Source of the DNA: an uncultured Paracoccaceae bacterium
Lineage (GTDB): Bacteria; Pseudomonadota; Alphaproteobacteria; Rhodobacterales; Rhodobacteraceae
Direction of reading: 5' to 3'
NCBI GenBank assembly: GCA_937146765.1
Contig: CAKZRP010000067.1
Span: 1-64,000, forward strand
Length of the DNA stretch: 64,000 bases
Numbering within the stretch: position 1 is the first letter of the stretch; each line of letters begins with the position of its first letter. Below are positions 47,581 to 56,284 of this stretch, one piece after another. A program made the position numbers and the translations under genes. A model generated the notes under the pieces. That model had not been told where the DNA came from. It did not search any database and worked only from the letters and a program-made list of their open reading frames with translations.

Positions 47581-47872
47581 CCCCGGGTCATTGGCCGCGG
47601 GCGGGCATCGGGCCGGCAGGCGACGCCTCATGGTGTCGCGATCAATCCTGCGCCTCCTACGATCAGAGTCCCGGCTGTTGCGGCAGGCGCCCGCCGCCCC
47701 TGCCAAGGGGCGGCGCCGGGCCCAACGGGAGCCATTGCATCTGTGATGCTGTGGCGACGGGCGGGAGCTCCCCCGCTCCTGCCGCACCCCCGCGCCTGCG
47801 CCGCCGCAAGAGAGCCGCGCGCCCGCTTTTTTTCAGCATGACGCGCCCCGCGCGCCGTGCTACGGCAGGATC

Positions 47873-50158
47873 ATGGCGCGCATTCCGACAAAGGCCGAGA
47901 TTCTGGACTGGATCTCCGCCCACCCGACCCAAACCTCCAAACGAGACATCGCCAAGGCCTTTGGCATCAAGGGCGCTGAACGCATCGACCTGAAGCGGGT
48001 GCTGAAGGAACTCGAAGCCGAGGGCAACCTTGAAAAACGCAAGCGCAGCTACGGCGATCCCGACCGGCTGCCGCCGGTCTCGATCCTCGTGGTCAAGGCG
48101 CCGGACGACAATGGCGACCTCTTTGCCCAGCCCTTGGAATGGCACGGCGAGGGGGTGGAGCCCATCGTCATGGTGATCCCGCGCGCCTCCGACCCGGCCC
48201 TGGGCGAAGGCGACCGCATCCTCGCCCGCCTGACCGTGGTGCATGAAGAAGACCACAACTACGAGGCGCGGCTCATTCGCCGCATCGGCACCAACCCCAA
48301 ACGCATCCTCGGCATCTACCGCAAGGGCGCGGAGGGCGGGCGCATCGTGCCGATCGACAAGGCCAGCACCAATGAATGGATCGTGCCCGAGGCCAATACC
48401 CATGGTGCCAGGGACGGCGAATTGGTCGAGGCGGAACAGGCCGGCCCAAAGGGCCACCTCGGCCTCGCCCGCGCCCGCATCGTCGAGCGGCTTGGTGACC
48501 CCTCCGCGCCCAAGGCGGTGTCGCTGATCGCCATTCACCAGCATGGCATCCCCGACCATTTCCCCGATACGGTCATCGCCGAGGCCGACGCGGCCAAGCC
48601 GATGGGCCTCAAGGGGCGCGAGGATCTGCGGGAGCTGCCGCTCATCACCATCGACCCATCGGATGCCCGCGACCATGACGATGCCTGTTTCGCCGAGGCG
48701 GACCTCGATCCCACCAACCCCGGCGGGTATATCATCTGGGTCGCCATCGCCGATGTCGCCGCCTATGTGACGCCGGGCTCCCCGCTCGACCGCGAGGCGC
48801 GCAAGCGGGGCAATTCGAGCTACTTCCCCGACCGTGTGGTGCCGATGCTGCCGGACCGGCTGTCGGGCGATCTCTGCTCGCTGCACGAGGGCGTGCCGCG
48901 TCCCTGTCTGGCGGTGAAGATGCAGATCGACGCGGAGGGCAACAAGCTCTCGCATCGCTTCCTGCGCGGGCTGATGAAATCCCCCGCCTCTCTCGCCTAC
49001 GAGGAGGTTCAGGCGGCGATGGATGGCGCGCCCAACGCGCGCACCGAACCCCTGCTCGAAGATGTGATCAAGCCGCTCTACGCCGCCTATGAGGCGCTGA
49101 AGACCGCACGCGGCCAACGCCAGCCGCTCGACCTCGACCTGCCGGAGCGCAAGATCGTTCTGGACGAGAAGGGCCGCGTGGTCTCGGTGAACTTCCGCGA
49201 CCGTCTCGACGCGCACCGGCTGATCGAGGAGTTCATGATCCTCGCCAATGTCGCCGCCGCCGAGACCCTGATCAAGAAGCGCCAGCCGCTCCTGTTCCGC
49301 GTCCACGAGGAACCCAATGCCGACAAGCTCGACGCCCTGCGCGAGACCGCGCGGGCAGCGGGGCTGAACCTCGCCAAGGGGCAGGTGCTGCAAACCCGCC
49401 ATCTGAACGCGCTGCTGAATGCCGCCGCCGGCACCGATGATGCGGAGCTGATCAATATCTCCACCCTGCGCTCGATGCAGCAGGCCTATTATCACCCGGA
49501 GAATTTCGGCCATTTCGGCCTTGCCCTGCGCAACTACGCCCATTTCACCTCGCCGATCCGGCGCTATTCCGACCTCATCGTGCACCGGGCGCTGATTTCG
49601 GCCCATGGCTGGGGCAAGGACGGTCTCAGCCCCGAGGAGATCGAGCGGCTGGAGGATACCGCGACGCATATTTCCGCCACCGAGCGGCGCTCCATGCTGG
49701 CGGAACGGGACACCACCGACCGGTACCTCGCCTCCTACCTCTCGGAGCGGGTTGGCAACGAGTTCACCGGCCGGATCTCCGGCATCGCGCGGTTTGGCGC
49801 CTTTGTGAAACTGGACGAGACCGGGGCCGACGGGCTGGTTCCGATCCGTTCGATCGGGCGCGAGTTCTTCCACTTCGATGCCCAGGCGGGCACGTTGATG
49901 GGCTCGGACAGCGGTCTGCTGATCGCGATCGGCATGCGGGTGACGGTGCGGCTGGTGCAGGCGGCCCCGATCACCGGCGGGCTGGAACTGGAACTTCTGG
50001 CGCTGGAAGAGGCCGAGCTGCCCGCAGGCGGCGGCAGCGGCGGGCGCGGCAAGGGGCGACGCAGCCCGGCCGGGCGCACCGTGGTGCGGCGCAAGGTGGC
50101 CAAGGCCAAGCACAAGGCCGCCAAGGACAAGCGCAAGATGACCAGAACCCGCAAATAG
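47873..50158 (+). CDS. rnr: Ribonuclease R
   Basis: A 761-residue processive 3'-5' exoribonuclease that degrades structured RNA and takes part in rRNA and tmRNA quality control. An N-terminal winged-helix segment (TKAEILDWISAHPTQTSKRD) precedes two cold-shock domains. The RNB catalytic core has the metal-binding aspartates in TIDPSDARDHDDACFAEADL and DRVVPMLPDRLSGDLCSL. The S1 domain is near residues 640-720 (GNEFTGRISGIARFGAFVKL). The basic C-terminus is rich in KAKHKAAKDKRK-type lysines for RNA contacts. The 292 bases upstream contain no supported gene. Confidence 0.96.
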   Translation: MARIPTKAEILDWISAHPTQTSKRDIAKAFGIKGAERIDLKRVLKELEAEGNLEKRKRSYGDPDRLPPVSILVVKAPDDNGDLFAQPLEWHGEGVEPIVMVIPRASDPALGEGDRILARLTVVHEEDHNYEARLIRRIGTNPKRILGIYRKGAEGGRIVPIDKASTNEWIVPEANTHGARDGELVEAEQAGPKGHLGLARARIVERLGDPSAPKAVSLIAIHQHGIPDHFPDTVIAEADAAKPMGLKGREDLRELPLITIDPSDARDHDDACFAEADLDPTNPGGYIIWVAIADVAAYVTPGSPLDREARKRGNSSYFPDRVVPMLPDRLSGDLCSLHEGVPRPCLAVKMQIDAEGNKLSHRFLRGLMKSPASLAYEEVQAAMDGAPNARTEPLLEDVIKPLYAAYEALKTARGQRQPLDLDLPERKIVLDEKGRVVSVNFRDRLDAHRLIEEFMILANVAAAETLIKKRQPLLFRVHEEPNADKLDALRETARAAGLNLAKGQVLQTRHLNALLNAAAGTDDAELINISTLRSMQQAYYHPENFGHFGLALRNYAHFTSPIRRYSDLIVHRALISAHGWGKDGLSPEEIERLEDTATHISATERRSMLAERDTTDRYLASYLSERVGNEFTGRISGIARFGAFVKLDETGADGLVPIRSIGREFFHFDAQAGTLMGSDSGLLIAIGMRVTVRLVQAAPITGGLELELLALEEAELPAGGGSGGRGKGRRSPAGRTVVRRKVAKAKHKAAKDKRKMTRTRK

Positions 50159-50238
50159 GCCTCCCCTGTGTCCCTGCCCTGCCCCCTCTCTGAGGGCGAG
50201 GCAGGAGGGTTTGCGCTTTGCTTTGCAAATCGCCGGGG

Positions 50239-50267
50239 GGCGGGCCGCGCCTTCGGCGCGGCCCGCC
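50239..50267. terminator. UUCG-capped GC hairpin after rnr
   Basis: GGCGGGCCGCGCC (50239-50251) and GGCGCGGCCCGCC (50255-50267) form a 13-bp stem closed by C(TTCG)G between the convergent rnr and GST-like genes. No T-run on either side, as in the similar hairpin at 29028-29056. Confidence 0.55.
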
Positions 50268-50285
50268 TGGCCCACTCAGACGGGT

Positions 50286-50999
50286 TCAGGCGGCCTCGGG
50301 CAGGATCAAGGCAGCCCGCTGCATCACCCGGTCCACATAGGCCATCAGCACCGGATAGCCCTGTACGACCTCCACCACCTGCGGTGCGGCGGGGGCGCGC
50401 GACAGCGCCTCCAGCATCGGCGCGGCAGAACAATCCGCCGCCGTCATCCGGTCACCAAAGAGGAAGGGCTGGTCGGCCAACACCCCTTGAAGCGCAGTCA
50501 GATCCTGATGCAGCCGCACCAACCGTTCGGCGCGATCGAACCGCGAATGGCCCGCAAAATGCAGCCCCTGCAGCACGCCGGCGCGAAAACCCTCGACCGG
50601 CGCCTCCGGCACCCCGGCAAAAACGCTGGCGCGCATCTGCGACCATCCCTCGTCCTCGAGCCAGCGGGCGCACATCAACTGGAGCCAGAGCGCCTCGTCC
50701 ACCATGCGGATCAGCAGCCGGGACTGCGCCTGCCGCGCGCCGTCGAGGCCCGCATCGAAAGTCGCCCCACGGGATTCGAGAAAGCGGCGGATGCCTTCGC
50801 TGTCCGCAATGACCGCGCCTGCCGCATCCCGCAGCACCGGCAGCTTGCCATGGGGCATGCGGGCCAGTTCGCCCGGGTCGGTGACATCCTGCCGTTGCCA
50901 GGTCTCGCCCGACAATTGCAGCAGGAGCGCCGCCTTGGTGCAGAACATGCTGTAGCTGAAAAAGCCACAGCCACCGGAATGGGTCAAAAGGGTCAACAT
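50286..50999 (-). CDS. Glutathione S-transferase-like protein
   Basis: A 237-residue protein of the GST superfamily in the group with an N-terminal thioredoxin-like domain (LTHSGGCGFFSYSMFCTKA, ~1-80, then GKLPVLRDAAGAVIADSEGI as the cis-proline and glutathione-carboxyl loop) and a C-terminal helical domain. The form resembles failed-axon/metaxin-like and bacterial stress-linked GSTs. Glutathione conjugation is likely but the electrophile is unknown. The ATG at 50999 is chosen as the family start; a longer frame has no match. It is divergent from a WYL-type regulator with a palindrome between them. Confidence 0.85.
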   Translation of the reverse strand: MLTLLTHSGGCGFFSYSMFCTKAALLLQLSGETWQRQDVTDPGELARMPHGKLPVLRDAAGAVIADSEGIRRFLESRGATFDAGLDGARQAQSRLLIRMVDEALWLQLMCARWLEDEGWSQMRASVFAGVPEAPVEGFRAGVLQGLHFAGHSRFDRAERLVRLHQDLTALQGVLADQPFLFGDRMTAADCSAAPMLEALSRAPAAPQVVEVVQGYPVLMAYVDRVMQRAALILPEAA

Positions 51000-51050
51000 C
51001 GTCTCTCTCCATTTCTTGGGATGTGATGCCACACGTGATAGAAGGGCCTG

Positions 51051-51067
51051 ATGACAGTTTCTGTCAT
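51051..51067. promoter_or_regulatory. Palindrome between GST-like gene and WYL regulator
   Basis: ATGACAG-TTT-CTGTCAT (51051-51067) is a 17-base perfect inverted repeat, 35 bases from the regulator ATG and 51 from the GST-like ATG. Its place in the divergent promoter makes it a likely binding site for the adjacent regulator. Confidence 0.65.
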
Positions 51068-51102
51068 TAGGCGATGGCAGGTTGGCACGGGGGAGAAACA
51101 AG

Positions 51103-51795
51103 ATGACCAAGACCGAGCGCCTGTTCCGGCTGATGCAGAGCCTGCGTCAGATATCGCCGCCGGTGACGGCGGAGGTGCTGGCGCAGGAGCTCTCCGTTTC
51201 TGCCCGCACCATCCACCGCGATATTGACGCGCTGCGTGGCCTGGGCGCGGTGATCGACGGGGCGGCTGGCTTCGGCTTTACCCTGATCGAGGATGCGACC
51301 CTGCCGCCTCTGGGCTTTGGCGCCACCGAACTGGAGGCGCTGGTGCTGGGCCTCTGCGAGGTGCAGCAGAAGGGCGACCCGGACCTGTCGGAGGCCGCCC
51401 GCACCGCCCTGCGCAAGCTGCGGGCTCGGCTGCCGCAGAGCCAGGCGGACCGGTTGCAGCATGCGGTGCTCTCGGCCCATAGCTTTGCGCCCCCGGCATT
51501 GCCCGGCATCGATGCCGCCATCCTGCGGCAGGCAACCTGGGACGAACGCGAGGTGACCTTTGCCTATACTGACGCCAAGGGGGAGGCGAGCCAGCGGCAG
51601 GTGAAGCCGCTGGGGCTGGTCTATTTCGACAAATCCTCGGTGCTGGTGGCCTGGTGTCACCTGCGGCAGGGGTTTCGGGTGTTCCGGCTGGATCGGATGC
51701 GGGATCTGGTGGTGAGCGAGACCTCGTTTCGCCCACATCGGGTGGCGCTTTACCGCGCGGCCCTCGACCATCTGCGCCAGCAGGCCTACGGCTGA
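51103..51795 (+). CDS. YafY/WYL-type transcriptional regulator
   Basis: A 230-residue regulator with an N-terminal HTH_11 winged helix (~5-60, SVSARTIHRDIDALRGLGAV) and a C-terminal WYL-like domain (~130-220). The WYL core is somewhat degenerate: VYFDKSSVLVAWCHLRQGFR and VFRLDRMRDLV keep the fold pattern, but the literal W-Y-L is replaced by other residues. WYL proteins often sense nucleic acid or small ligands. It is divergent from the GST-like gene with an inverted repeat between them. The ATG at 51103 follows GGGGGAG. Confidence 0.88.
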   Translation: MTKTERLFRLMQSLRQISPPVTAEVLAQELSVSARTIHRDIDALRGLGAVIDGAAGFGFTLIEDATLPPLGFGATELEALVLGLCEVQQKGDPDLSEAARTALRKLRARLPQSQADRLQHAVLSAHSFAPPALPGIDAAILRQATWDEREVTFAYTDAKGEASQRQVKPLGLVYFDKSSVLVAWCHLRQGFRVFRLDRMRDLVVSETSFRPHRVALYRAALDHLRQQAYG

Positions 51796-51902
51796 TTTGG
51801 GCGGCCCCATGCTGAGCGCGCGGTCCCGGACGCTGGCCACTTTTGCCGGACTCCAACCTGCGGTAGACTGGGACCAATAACAAACAGGCAGTCGAGGGTA
51901 TC

Positions 51903-53240
51903 ATGCGCAGGTGGATCGGAACGGCGCTGTGTCTTGGGGTGGCGTTCCACACGGGCACGGCAGAAGCGAATTCGGGAGAGGTTAAAGCGGCGGATCTGCG
52001 GCAGGAGCCCTCCCCCTTGTTGATGGCGACCCTGAGCGCGCCGCGCCCGGTGGCACGCAGCGCCGAAGTCGATGCCCCGGCCCTGACACTGGCGCCACAA
52101 CCCACCGAGGCGGGCTCCGGGGCGGCAGGCTTCGCGGACTGGATCCGGGACTTTTATCCCCGCGCCCGGGCGCAGGGGATCAGTCAGGATACGCTCGATA
52201 CCGCCTTTCGCGGGGTCACCTATGACCCGGAAGTCATTCGGCGCGATCAGAACCAGTCGGAGTTCTCCAAGGCGATCTGGGAGTATCTCGACAGCGCCAC
52301 CTCCGACCTGCGGGTCAGCAACGGGACGGCTGCATTGCGCCAGCAGGAGGCGGTGCTGCGGCGGATCGAGAAGACCTATGGCGTGCCCAAGGAGATCGTG
52401 GTGGCAGTCTGGGGTCTGGAAAGCAGCTACGGCAGTTTCCGCGGCAAGATGGACATCATCGGCTCGCTGGCGACGCTGGCCTATGACGGGCGGCGCGGTG
52501 CCTTTTTCGAGGAACAGCTGATTGCGGCGCTGAAGATCCTGCAGGCGGGCGACGTGGATCCACGCGGCATGACCGGCAGCTGGGCGGGTGCCATGGGGCA
52601 TACGCAGTTCATGCCGACCTCCTACCTCGACTATGCGGTGGATTTCAGCGGCGACGGAAAGCGCGACATCTGGTCGGACGACCCGACGGATGCGCTGGCC
52701 TCGACCGCGGCCTATCTGAAGCGCTTCGGCTGGACGACCGGCCAGCCCTGGGGAGTGGAGGTTACCCTGCCGCAGGGGTTCGACTATCGCCTCGCCAATC
52801 GCAAGATCGAGAAGTCCCCCGGCGACTGGGCGCGGCTCGGGGTGCGCGGGGTCGATGGCCGCGCGGTGGCGGAGCATGGTCCCGCCTCGATCCTGCTGCC
52901 CGCAGGCGGCAAGGGGGCGGCCTTCATGATCTTTGGGAATTTCGCAGTGCTGGAGCGGTACAACACCGCCGACGCCTATGTGATCGGGGTGGGCCATCTG
53001 AGCGACCTGCTGCAGGGCGGCGCGCGCATCAAAGGTGACTGGCCACGCGAAGACCGGGCGCTGAGTTTTTCCGAACGCAAGGAGCTGCAGGAGCGGCTGA
53101 CGCGGGCCGGTTACAATACCCAAGGTGTCGACGGGCGGATCGGACCGCTGACGGTGGATGCAGTGCGCGCCTATCAGAGTGCCATGGGGCTGATGCCGGA
53201 TGGCTATGCCTCCTTGAGCCTGTTGCAGCGGCTGCGCTGA
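51903..53240 (+). CDS. Lytic murein transglycosylase, MltB-like, with peptidoglycan-binding domain
   Basis: A 445-residue exported enzyme that cleaves the glycan strand of peptidoglycan and makes 1,6-anhydro ends. Signal peptide at 1-20 (RWIGTALCLGVAFHTGTA). The MltB/SLT_2 catalytic domain runs from ~78 to 360, with the catalytic glutamate in VAVWGLESSYGSFRG and the GAMGHTQFMPTSYLDYAVDF block. The C-terminal ~65 residues form a peptidoglycan-binding module (LSFSERKELQERLTRAGYNT, TVDAVRAYQSAMGLMPDGY). No lipobox cysteine, so it is periplasmic rather than lipid-anchored. A bidirectional terminator follows. Confidence 0.93.
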   Translation: MRRWIGTALCLGVAFHTGTAEANSGEVKAADLRQEPSPLLMATLSAPRPVARSAEVDAPALTLAPQPTEAGSGAAGFADWIRDFYPRARAQGISQDTLDTAFRGVTYDPEVIRRDQNQSEFSKAIWEYLDSATSDLRVSNGTAALRQQEAVLRRIEKTYGVPKEIVVAVWGLESSYGSFRGKMDIIGSLATLAYDGRRGAFFEEQLIAALKILQAGDVDPRGMTGSWAGAMGHTQFMPTSYLDYAVDFSGDGKRDIWSDDPTDALASTAAYLKRFGWTTGQPWGVEVTLPQGFDYRLANRKIEKSPGDWARLGVRGVDGRAVAEHGPASILLPAGGKGAAFMIFGNFAVLERYNTADAYVIGVGHLSDLLQGGARIKGDWPREDRALSFSERKELQERLTRAGYNTQGVDGRIGPLTVDAVRAYQSAMGLMPDGYASLSLLQRLR

Positions 53241-53320
53241 AGAACGGGGAGGGATGGGGGCGCTACCGCCTCTGGCCGTGACGGGCCATTCAACCCCGAG
53301 GGAGTCTTGCCCAAAAGAAG

Positions 53321-53360
53321 AAAGCCCCGCTGCAATGGCGGGGCTTTTTGTTTTGTTTGG
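53321..53360. terminator. Bidirectional terminator, mltB / ABC operon
   Basis: AAAGCCCCGC (53321-53330) pairs with GCGGGGCTTT (53338-53347), followed by TTGTTTTGTTT on the plus strand and by TTCTTTT on the minus strand. The flanking genes converge on it. Confidence 0.9.
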
Positions 53361-53372
53361 CAGCGGTTTCAG

Positions 53373-54548
53373 TCAGGTCGGGCTCATACCGCGCAGACGC
53401 TCGGAGCGGCGGCGCAGCATTTCCACCGTGGTCAGAAGGCAGATCGAGATCACCACGAGGATGGTCGCCACCGCGAGGATGGTGGGCGAGATCTGCTCGC
53501 GCAGGCCGGTGAACATCTGCCAGGGCAGGGTCTTCTGTCCCGCCGAGCCGACGAAGAGCACCACCACCACCTCGTCAAAGGAGGTAATAAATGCGAAGAG
53601 GCCGCCAGAGATCACCCCGGGCAGGATGAGCGGCATCTGGACGCGGAAGAAGGTGGTCACCGGGCCTGCGCCCATATTGGCGGCAGCGCGGGTCAAGGAG
53701 CGGTCAAAGCCGACCAGCGTGGCGGTGACGGTGATGATCACAAAGGGGATGCCAAGCGCGGCATGGGCCAGCACCACGCCGAAGTAGGTGCCTTGCAGGC
53801 CGATCCGGCTGTAGAAGAAATACATGCCGGCCGCCGAGATGATCAGCGGCACGATCATCGGCGAGATCAGGATCGCCATGATCGCGCGGCGGAAGGGCAC
53901 ATGCGGCTGGCTGAGGCCGATCGCCGCCAAGGTGCCGAAACCCACCGAGAGGATCGTCGCCATCGGTGCGATGGAGAGCGAGTTCCACAGCGCCTGCTGC
54001 CAATCGGCATTGGTGAAGAAATCGCGGTAATGCTTCAGCGAATAGCCGTCGGGATCGAATTGCAGCATCGCGGGCGTGAAGGTGAAGAAGTTCTCGGCAT
54101 TGAACGACAGCGGCATCACCACGAGGATCGGCGTGATGAGAAAGACGAAGATCGCGCCGCAGATCACCCGGAAGGTATAATGCCAGAGCACCTGCCCCGG
54201 GGTCAGATAGGGTGCCAACGTGGCGCGGTACTGCGAGGTGGCGAGCCAGAAAATGAACCAGCCGGCAAACCCGCCGAAGAGCGCGCCGACCACCATGGCG
54301 GGCAGACCGCCCATCACGAGACCCGCAACCGCGAAGGCGACGAGTAGGACGAGACGGATCACCTTGGCCTGCGCCGTCATGGAGGTGAGCACGAATCCCA
54401 GCCCGCCGAGGAGCGCTGCGCCGATCAGGAGGCCAAGAAGGCCGGAACCCTGGGCGGTGCCCACGAATAGGCCAAAGAAGCCCCCCGCGCAGGCAGAGAC
54501 GCCGGCGGTGAAGGCGGGGGTTTGGTTTTCAACAGGTGTCAGTGCCAT
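53373..54548 (-). CDS. ABC transporter permease, PotC-like, with N-terminal membrane extension
   Basis: A 391-residue permease subunit of a spermidine/putrescine-type ABC importer. The PotC-like core is in the C-terminal ~265 residues, with the ATPase-contact EAA loop at SLTRAAANMGAGPVTTFFRV (~284-303). The first ~120 residues are extra: about four hydrophobic segments (~13-32, 35-55, 63-80 and 82-103) rich in glycine, not found in E. coli PotC (~264 residues). Its start lies six bases past the PotB-like stop, so the two permeases are cotranscribed. Substrate is probably a polyamine or similar cation. Confidence 0.88.
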   Translation of the reverse strand: MALTPVENQTPAFTAGVSACAGGFFGLFVGTAQGSGLLGLLIGAALLGGLGFVLTSMTAQAKVIRLVLLVAFAVAGLVMGGLPAMVVGALFGGFAGWFIFWLATSQYRATLAPYLTPGQVLWHYTFRVICGAIFVFLITPILVVMPLSFNAENFFTFTPAMLQFDPDGYSLKHYRDFFTNADWQQALWNSLSIAPMATILSVGFGTLAAIGLSQPHVPFRRAIMAILISPMIVPLIISAAGMYFFYSRIGLQGTYFGVVLAHAALGIPFVIITVTATLVGFDRSLTRAAANMGAGPVTTFFRVQMPLILPGVISGGLFAFITSFDEVVVVLFVGSAGQKTLPWQMFTGLREQISPTILAVATILVVISICLLTTVEMLRRRSERLRGMSPT

Positions 54549-54554
54549 CTTGCC

Positions 54555-56180
54555 TTACCCCAGCTTCACGTTGTCGATGCCGACGATCTTGTCATAGGCC
54601 CAGTAGAGCAGCAGCACGACCACCAGTAGGATGGTGCCCAGCGCCGCCGCCAGACCCCAGTTCAGCGACTGGGAAATGTGGAAGGCGATCCGGTTGGAGA
54701 TGAAGACCCCCTTGGTGCCCCCGACCAGCTCGGGCGTGATGTAGTAGCCGATGGCGAGAATGAAGACGAGGATCGAACCCGCCCCGATGCCCGGCACCGA
54801 CTGCGGAAAATAGACCCGCCAGAAGGCCGTCCAATTGGTCGCGCCCAAGGACTTGGCCGCCCGCAGATAGGAGGGGTTGATCGTCTGCATGACCGAATAC
54901 ATCGGCAGGATCATGAAGGGCAGCAGGATATGGGTCATCGCCACGATGGTGCCGAACTGGTTGTTGATCATCACCAGACGCGCGTCATCCGCCACGATGC
55001 CGAGCCAGACCAGAACATCGTTGATGACGCCCTGCTGCTGCAGCATCACCTTCCAGGCCGAGGTGCGCACCAGAAGCGAGGTCCAGAAGGGCAAGAGCAC
55101 CAGGATCATCAGCACGTTGGCCGTGCGCGACGGCAGGTTTGCAAGAATCCAAGCCACCGGATAGCCCAAGACGATACAGCTCACCGTGATGGCCATGGAC
55201 ATGATCATCGTGCGCAGGAAGAGGGTGCCGTAGATGCGCTCCAACTCGGGGCGCAGCTCAGGGCCGTTTGGACCCTTCTGGAAATCGGCGGCATTGAGGA
55301 AATAGCCGTTGGTATACTTGCCCGAGTAGGTCTTGATGGTGCGCCAGACCTCCGGGTCGAGCCAATCCTTGTCGATCTCGGCAAAGGCCTCGCGGGTGGA
55401 CATGGTCTGCCACTCCGGGGCCTGGATCGCGGTGACAGCGGCGGACAGCAGGGCAGCAGTGTCGCCACCGAAGGCCGCAGGCGCGTCCGGGTTCTGCACG
55501 AGATCCTTGTAGAGCGCCATATAGATCGGCGCCCAGGGTTTTTCCTTGGTCGGGCTGTCCCCGTCCTGATCCTGGATCGTGCGTGCCCAGGCTGCATAGG
55601 CATCGGTGGCGCCGGGCAGGACCTCGGCGGCGGTGTCGGAATAGGCGAAACGAGACTCATCGTCTCCCCCCGCCTCCGCCGCCCAATCGGGATCGGCAAA
55701 GAGGGCGACAAAGGTCTCTGGCTCCTTCCACGCCTTGTCCAGGTCGACAAACTGGTCGAGGTAGATCTCGCCCATATCGTCCATGCTGCGACCAGCCTTG
55801 CGGAAGATCGAGGAAATACCGGCATTTTCGTAGTTCAGGCGGGAGCCGACGCGGGTGTGTTCCTTGCGCTCCGCCGCCACCACGAGATCGTAGGCCAAAG
55901 CGTCAAACATCGCCTCGGAGGGTGCCTCGCCGCTGTCGGCGTCATAGGCCTGCACCGCCACCGTTGTGCGTGGCAAGGTATCGGTGACGATACTGTTCTC
56001 GACCGAGCGGAACAGCATGTCCGCAATCGGGAGAATGAAGGTCAGCAGAACAAACAGCAGCAAGGGCGCGATCAGCGCCAGCGCGCGCATCTTCTGCATC
56101 CGGAGCGCCCGGGCGAGGCTGCGCTTTAGCGGCGTGCCATCTGCGGCCAGAACCGGTCCGGTTTGGGTCATGTCGCTCAT
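54555..56180 (-). CDS. ABC transporter permease, PotB-like, with large periplasmic insertion
   Basis: A 541-residue permease, nearly twice the length of E. coli PotB (~285). TM1 is at ~33-55 (ALALIAPLLLFVLLTFILPI). A hydrophilic segment of ~260 residues (about 60-318), which should lie in the periplasm, precedes TM2 at ~323-348 (TMIMSMAITVSCIVLGYPVA). The rest is normal PotB, with the EAA loop at YLRAAKSLGATNWTAFWRVY (~439-458). The insert has no recognisable domain but many acidic and aromatic residues. It belongs with the PotC-like, binding-protein and ATPase genes of the same operon. Confidence 0.88.
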   Translation of the reverse strand: MSDMTQTGPVLAADGTPLKRSLARALRMQKMRALALIAPLLLFVLLTFILPIADMLFRSVENSIVTDTLPRTTVAVQAYDADSGEAPSEAMFDALAYDLVVAAERKEHTRVGSRLNYENAGISSIFRKAGRSMDDMGEIYLDQFVDLDKAWKEPETFVALFADPDWAAEAGGDDESRFAYSDTAAEVLPGATDAYAAWARTIQDQDGDSPTKEKPWAPIYMALYKDLVQNPDAPAAFGGDTAALLSAAVTAIQAPEWQTMSTREAFAEIDKDWLDPEVWRTIKTYSGKYTNGYFLNAADFQKGPNGPELRPELERIYGTLFLRTMIMSMAITVSCIVLGYPVAWILANLPSRTANVLMILVLLPFWTSLLVRTSAWKVMLQQQGVINDVLVWLGIVADDARLVMINNQFGTIVAMTHILLPFMILPMYSVMQTINPSYLRAAKSLGATNWTAFWRVYFPQSVPGIGAGSILVFILAIGYYITPELVGGTKGVFISNRIAFHISQSLNWGLAAALGTILLVVVLLLYWAYDKIVGIDNVKLG

Positions 56181-56284
56181 GTCAGAGAGCCCCCCGTCGG
56201 GTGTTGGTGCTTATTATACTTGGGGAAGAGGGGGCCGGTCGCGCCGGCCCCATCCCGAAAGTTTCACGTGAAATAAGCAGTCGC

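Noticed and set aside
47663..50275. 870-codon open frame antisense to rnr
   Set aside because: High-GC genomes keep antisense frames open by codon bias; the protein shows no family motif, while rnr on the other strand is unmistakable.
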